From the NCBI GenBank assembly GCA_963556495.2, contig OY747700.1, positions 4,116,001 through 4,180,000 of the forward strand: a stretch of 64,000 nt of DNA. The letters are read 5' to 3'. This document shows positions 35,653 to 64,000 of the stretch, piece by piece. The DNA is from Valencia hispanica (taxonomy: Eukaryota > Chordata > Actinopteri > Cyprinodontiformes > Valenciidae). Each line of letters starts with the position of its first letter. The first letter of the stretch is position 1. Under the pieces are notes generated by a model. The model was not told the DNA's origin, did not search any database, and saw nothing but the letters and a program-made list of their open reading frames with translations. The translations under genes and the position numbers were made by a program.

Positions 35653-37790
35653 CCGTAGATAAACCCAGTTTGAACTGCCATTGCTACAGCTAGCCTCAGG
35701 TTGTGTTGTGCAGCTAATGCAGCCTCCTAATAGGTTAATCTGCGCAACATCAACCACGCTGTCTTCTTCCTCCTGATTTTCCTCCATACGGTTTACAAAG
35801 AACGTGTCAATAGATGGCAGACTTCTTAATAAACACGTCTTATACTCATCTTTCTCTCTTTAGTTTATAGAAACGGCCTTTTCTAAAATCATTGCTCATT
35901 TTCGATTTTCTCACTCGGGGCGTTACTTGCTGGGTTAGGGGCGGGGCATGTTACCATGGCTTCCATTATTGCCCCTTGCGAAGGATGTAACTCTGTTAAG
36001 GTACAAAGAAAAAATAGTGTGGATCTTATTGGTTATCTGTGCCATATTTAAAAAACAAAGCCAATTTTTTTCTTCTTCTTTATTCTACTTACATGGGCCC
36101 CCAGTGGGGGTGGGCCCCATAATGCCCTTTGGATAATCCGGCCTTGCTTATGACCCCGCTCTTCTAACCGTTTCACAGCGGGTGTGAATCTTAAACTTTC
36201 TTCAGATTACCTCCAGGGAGAGCAGGATCTCATTCTGTGATCTTTGAGCATCCTGCAGGTTCTGGAGAGGGTCCGACTGGACCATCAGAACCTTCTGGAC
36301 CTGCTGTCCGTCTGCAGCTGATCAGACCATCGTCACTGAGGTCACTGCTGTCCAGGTTCTGATATCAGTCAGCTGATGTTCAACAGGATGATGGAGAAAA
36401 CAGCAGACAACAGGAGGACTTCTTCTTCATCTGGAGAACTTTTACTCAGACAGGATGTTTCTATCAGAGCCATGAGATCCTTCTGAGGATGATGACGATT
36501 ATTACTATTTATTCATCTGAACAGATTCACCTGAAGAGTCTTAAGGTCGCTGGTCTTCAGTTTGTGCTGTGGCTCTGTGGCCAGCAGGGGGAGCTGTAAA
36601 GCAACTTTTTTCATTCAGAGCCTGTTCTTGTGGACCTGTTGTGTTCACAGGTTCTGACTGGAAGAATCGGACCGAATGAAGTTCACCAGCCAACAGGTTC
36701 AGAACCAACAACCTGATCCCTCATGAACTGGGCCTTCAGAACGTGGCAGAGAGTTTTCCCGATGTTCCTTAGCTGTTTGGAGCGATCTGAGCAGAACTGA
36801 AGGAAAGCTGCAGAAAGTTCTGATTAAAATTGTACCACCGCCCTCTCCAATTCACCGTGCAATTCTTCTGAAAACTCCCACATTGTTTTGGTCTGTGAAT
36901 GCATCAAAAGGCAGCCTGATCTGCTTTCTGGGAATCTTTGGGAATGGGAATAATCTTCTAATTCCTTCATTTTCTGTTGGATCCTAAACTCCTGTTTCTT
37001 CAACAAAACAAACAGATGGGTTTTTTCTTCCTTTTATGCTAAATGTTTGTTCGATTCGACAGTTTAAGAGTTTAGGTGAGTCTAAGGTTCCTCTGAGAGA
37101 ACCAGAAACCTGGATCCATCAGGAACGTCCTGATTGGTGGAGCTCTCATCACGAATCAGGAAAATCGTCCCTCTCCTTCTACAACATCTTTCTCCTCGTT
37201 AAACTTAGCAAAGATGTTTTTTTACATGTTCACAGATTGTATTTGAACGTAGTATTATGGTCTGTCTGCATAATGATCAACTGAACGATTAAACTGGCTG
37301 GAGGACGAGGAGCAGACGGGGATCAGTCCGCTTTATGTTCCAGACTGAAACAGTTTCCATAGGTGCGGTTCTGCTGTTTTTGCCTGCAGGGAGACTTGAC
37401 CTGATTTTGTTTCTCCATCAGCTGCATCTCAGAGTCTCCTGCAGGAATCCCCTTCAGGTGTATTCAGGATGTTTTACTGTCACACTTCCTGCTGGGTCAC
37501 ATTCCTCCCCGCCGCTCATCCGGTTTGCCCAGCCGCACCTGTTCAGGTGACAGGCAGCTGAATGTTTCAGGGAACATTTCTGAAAGGTCCCAGCAGGAAC
37601 ATGGACGGTGGTTCTCTGTAGAACTCCACAGAACCTTTTCTTCTAACCAGAACAGAGAACCGGCTGCTGAAATTCACAGAGGAACTAGACGGCCTCTTCC
37701 GTCTGGTTCTGTCGGGTTTTAACAGAAATCCAAACAGAACTTCCTCTTCCTGCTGGCTTCCAAGAGCTTCTGTCACGATTTAACCAAACC
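35653..37790. other. Intergenic stretch
   Basis: This is unrecognised non-coding sequence apart from a CTCF-like motif at 36578-36596. A 60-residue minus-strand frame at 36824-37006 (starting MLKKQEFRIQQKMKELEDYS) looks coiled-coil-like, but I recognise no family and no start context. Confidence 0.4.
36578..36596 (+). promoter_or_regulatory. Candidate CTCF site
   Basis: TGGCCAGCAGGGGGAGCTG, + orientation, shares 16 bases with the candidate at 30946. The repetition may mean both came from a common repeat. Confidence 0.4.
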
Positions 37791-37794
37791 TGGA

Positions 37795-37900
37795 TTAAAA
37801 GGTTGCAAGTTCAAATCCCTGCCAAGGCCCGTTCTGTGTATTTTCTCATGCGCTGTGTCCCTGTGATGGGCCAGAACCCTGTCCCGGTTCTACACTCGCA
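37795..37900 (+). repeat. Decayed tRNA-derived SINE
   Basis: GTTGCAAGTTCAAATCCCTG resembles a tRNA B box. It is followed by GCTGTGTCCCTGTGATGGGC, like the body of dispersed fish SINEs. The 5' A-box part is not recognisable. Confidence 0.4.
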
Positions 37901-37959
37901 TGTTCTACATAACAAGAGGGGTTAAAAACAAAGTCCACTCTCTGATCCAACAGATCCAT

Positions 37960-38110
37960 CCATCAGCTTCCTCTTAATCCAAAGGTTGGGTCAGTCTAAG
38001 CAGACAGACCCGGACTTGTTTCCCACAGCAGCTTGGGCCAGCTCAATCCCAGTGGGAACGACCGGGAACGCCTCATCAGGAGGCATCCCAACCAGATGCC
38101 CGAGCCGCCT
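37960..38110 (-). mobile_element. LINE ORF2 C-terminal remnant
   Basis: Read on the minus strand, GHLVGMPPDEAFPVVPTG is a degenerate form of the region near the end of a widespread fish LINE ORF2. It ends with a short GATGGATGGATC tail on the side expected for the 3' end. Confidence 0.55.
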
Positions 38111-38650
38111 TAATTCATGATTCAAGATCCAATTAGAAAATCATCAGAATAAATCCAGAATAAGCGAGGACAAAAAACAAACAAACCAATTAATCCAGGA
38201 TTTTCTGGAAGAAAAGCAGGATTGTGGAGTAAAGACTGGAGCAAATCACGAAGAAAGCAGGTTTAAAATCAGGATGCAATAAAGATATATATATAAAAAA
38301 CAACAACAGAAAAACAGGACAAAACTCAGAACAGAATCAATATGCATGTGGAAAACAATAAATGGGAATCAATTGGAATAAACCCAAAATACAAACAGAA
38401 CAGCATCAGGATCCATGTAAAATTGGGAGTAAAAAAAGAGAATTAAATCAGGATTAAATCAGTAAAAAATGATTACATTAGGACAGAATTTAGGAAAAAA
38501 TGGTATAAAATCAGAATAAAAGGATGAATATCAACCCAGACACACATGTAGAGGTTCGGATTATCAATAAATAATAAATCTATACATCTGATCAACTGAA
38601 CCGGATCCTCCAGGACTGCAACAGATGGACTCCCAGCTTCAGGACCAGCT

Positions 38651-38810
<160 letters not shown>

Positions 38811-38819
38811 GTGGAGCTG

Positions 38820-39152
38820 GAGGAGGTGACGTAGGCCGTGTGATGACGTCAGTCCCCGTGTGTCTCGGGGTGTGTTTGTTTGTGAGAGGAAGCGGCTGGT
38901 TGGATGTTGGGCGGGGTCTGAGGAGTCACGGAGAGGCAGAGGGAAAGGGGAGAGACCAGAAACACGTCCCGATCCCGATCCTGATCCCGATTCTGCTCCC
39001 GGTCCCGGTCCAGGTCCCGGTCCAGGTCCCGGTCCAGATCCAGCTGCAGCGGCGGACTACCGGAGGAGGACACACCGACCCAGAGGACAGGCGGGCATCC
39101 GGGGGAGGATGGGCCGGCCGTAGCGCGCTGCTTTCGGGCTCGGAGCTCCAGG
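38820..39152 (+). promoter_or_regulatory. ece2 promoter and 5' UTR
   Basis: A G+C-rich, TATA-less region directly upstream of the ece2 start. It contains TGACGTAG (38827-38834), a perfect palindromic CRE TGACGTCA (38844-38851) and a GC box GGGCGGGGTC (38909-38918). Bases 38967-39045 are a run of degenerate hexamers (GATCCC, GGTCCC, GGTCCA). The transcription start is not determined; the hexamers are probably in the 5' UTR. Confidence 0.6.

Positions 39153-64000
<24,848 letters not shown>

Overview
This is vertebrate nuclear DNA, almost certainly from a ray-finned fish of the percomorph/acanthomorph type. Genes have GT-AG introns and are sparse. The surroundings are full of fish-type transposable elements (Tc1, hAT, Harbinger, L1/L2-like LINEs, tRNA-derived SINEs, an endogenous retrovirus) and long microsatellites. 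The precursor of the somatostatin gene closely resembles anglerfish somatostatin-1. Two protein-coding genes can be supported, both on the + strand.

(1) 16698-19651 is a complete two-exon preprosomatostatin-1 gene (sst1.1 type). It has a TATA box and a CRE-like site upstream, and a polyadenylation signal at 19801. (2) From 39153 to the right edge lies the 5' part of endothelin-converting enzyme 2 (ece2). Twelve exons encode about 459 residues: a short cytosolic tail, a signal-anchor and most of the N-terminal M13 domain. The HExxH catalytic half lies beyond the window. The first ece2 exon codes only 11 residues and sits 9.8 kb upstream of exon 2, in a GC-rich promoter with palindromic CRE sites. 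SST and ECE2 also lie on one chromosome arm in human (3q27), so the pair looks like a remnant of conserved synteny. One gene makes a neuropeptide and the other a membrane metalloprotease that processes peptides in secretory compartments; any functional link between them is inference.

Layout: 1-2110, non-coding with one speculative first exon; 2106-8027, a minus-strand class I endogenous retrovirus with two nearly identical 433-bp LTRs, a 5-bp target duplication, a tRNA-His primer site and a gutted interior; 8.0-16.5 kb, non-coding with Tc1 and LINE remnants and a degenerate TTCCAGA-rich tract; 16.6-19.8 kb, sst; 20-38.8 kb, repeat-rich intergenic DNA (Tc1, Harbinger, L1, L2-like, MITEs); 38.8-64 kb, ece2 with introns holding hAT, Tc1 and SINE copies and several large tandem arrays.

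I found no novel enzymatic system, CRISPR array or prokaryotic feature. The best leads are regulatory or structural: CRE sites and related hexamer arrays around ece2 exon 1, inverted SINEs flanking a frame-neutral ece2 exon 2, candidate convergent CTCF sites, a MITE carrying transposase gene pieces in opposite orientations, and a recent but coding-dead retroviral insertion.
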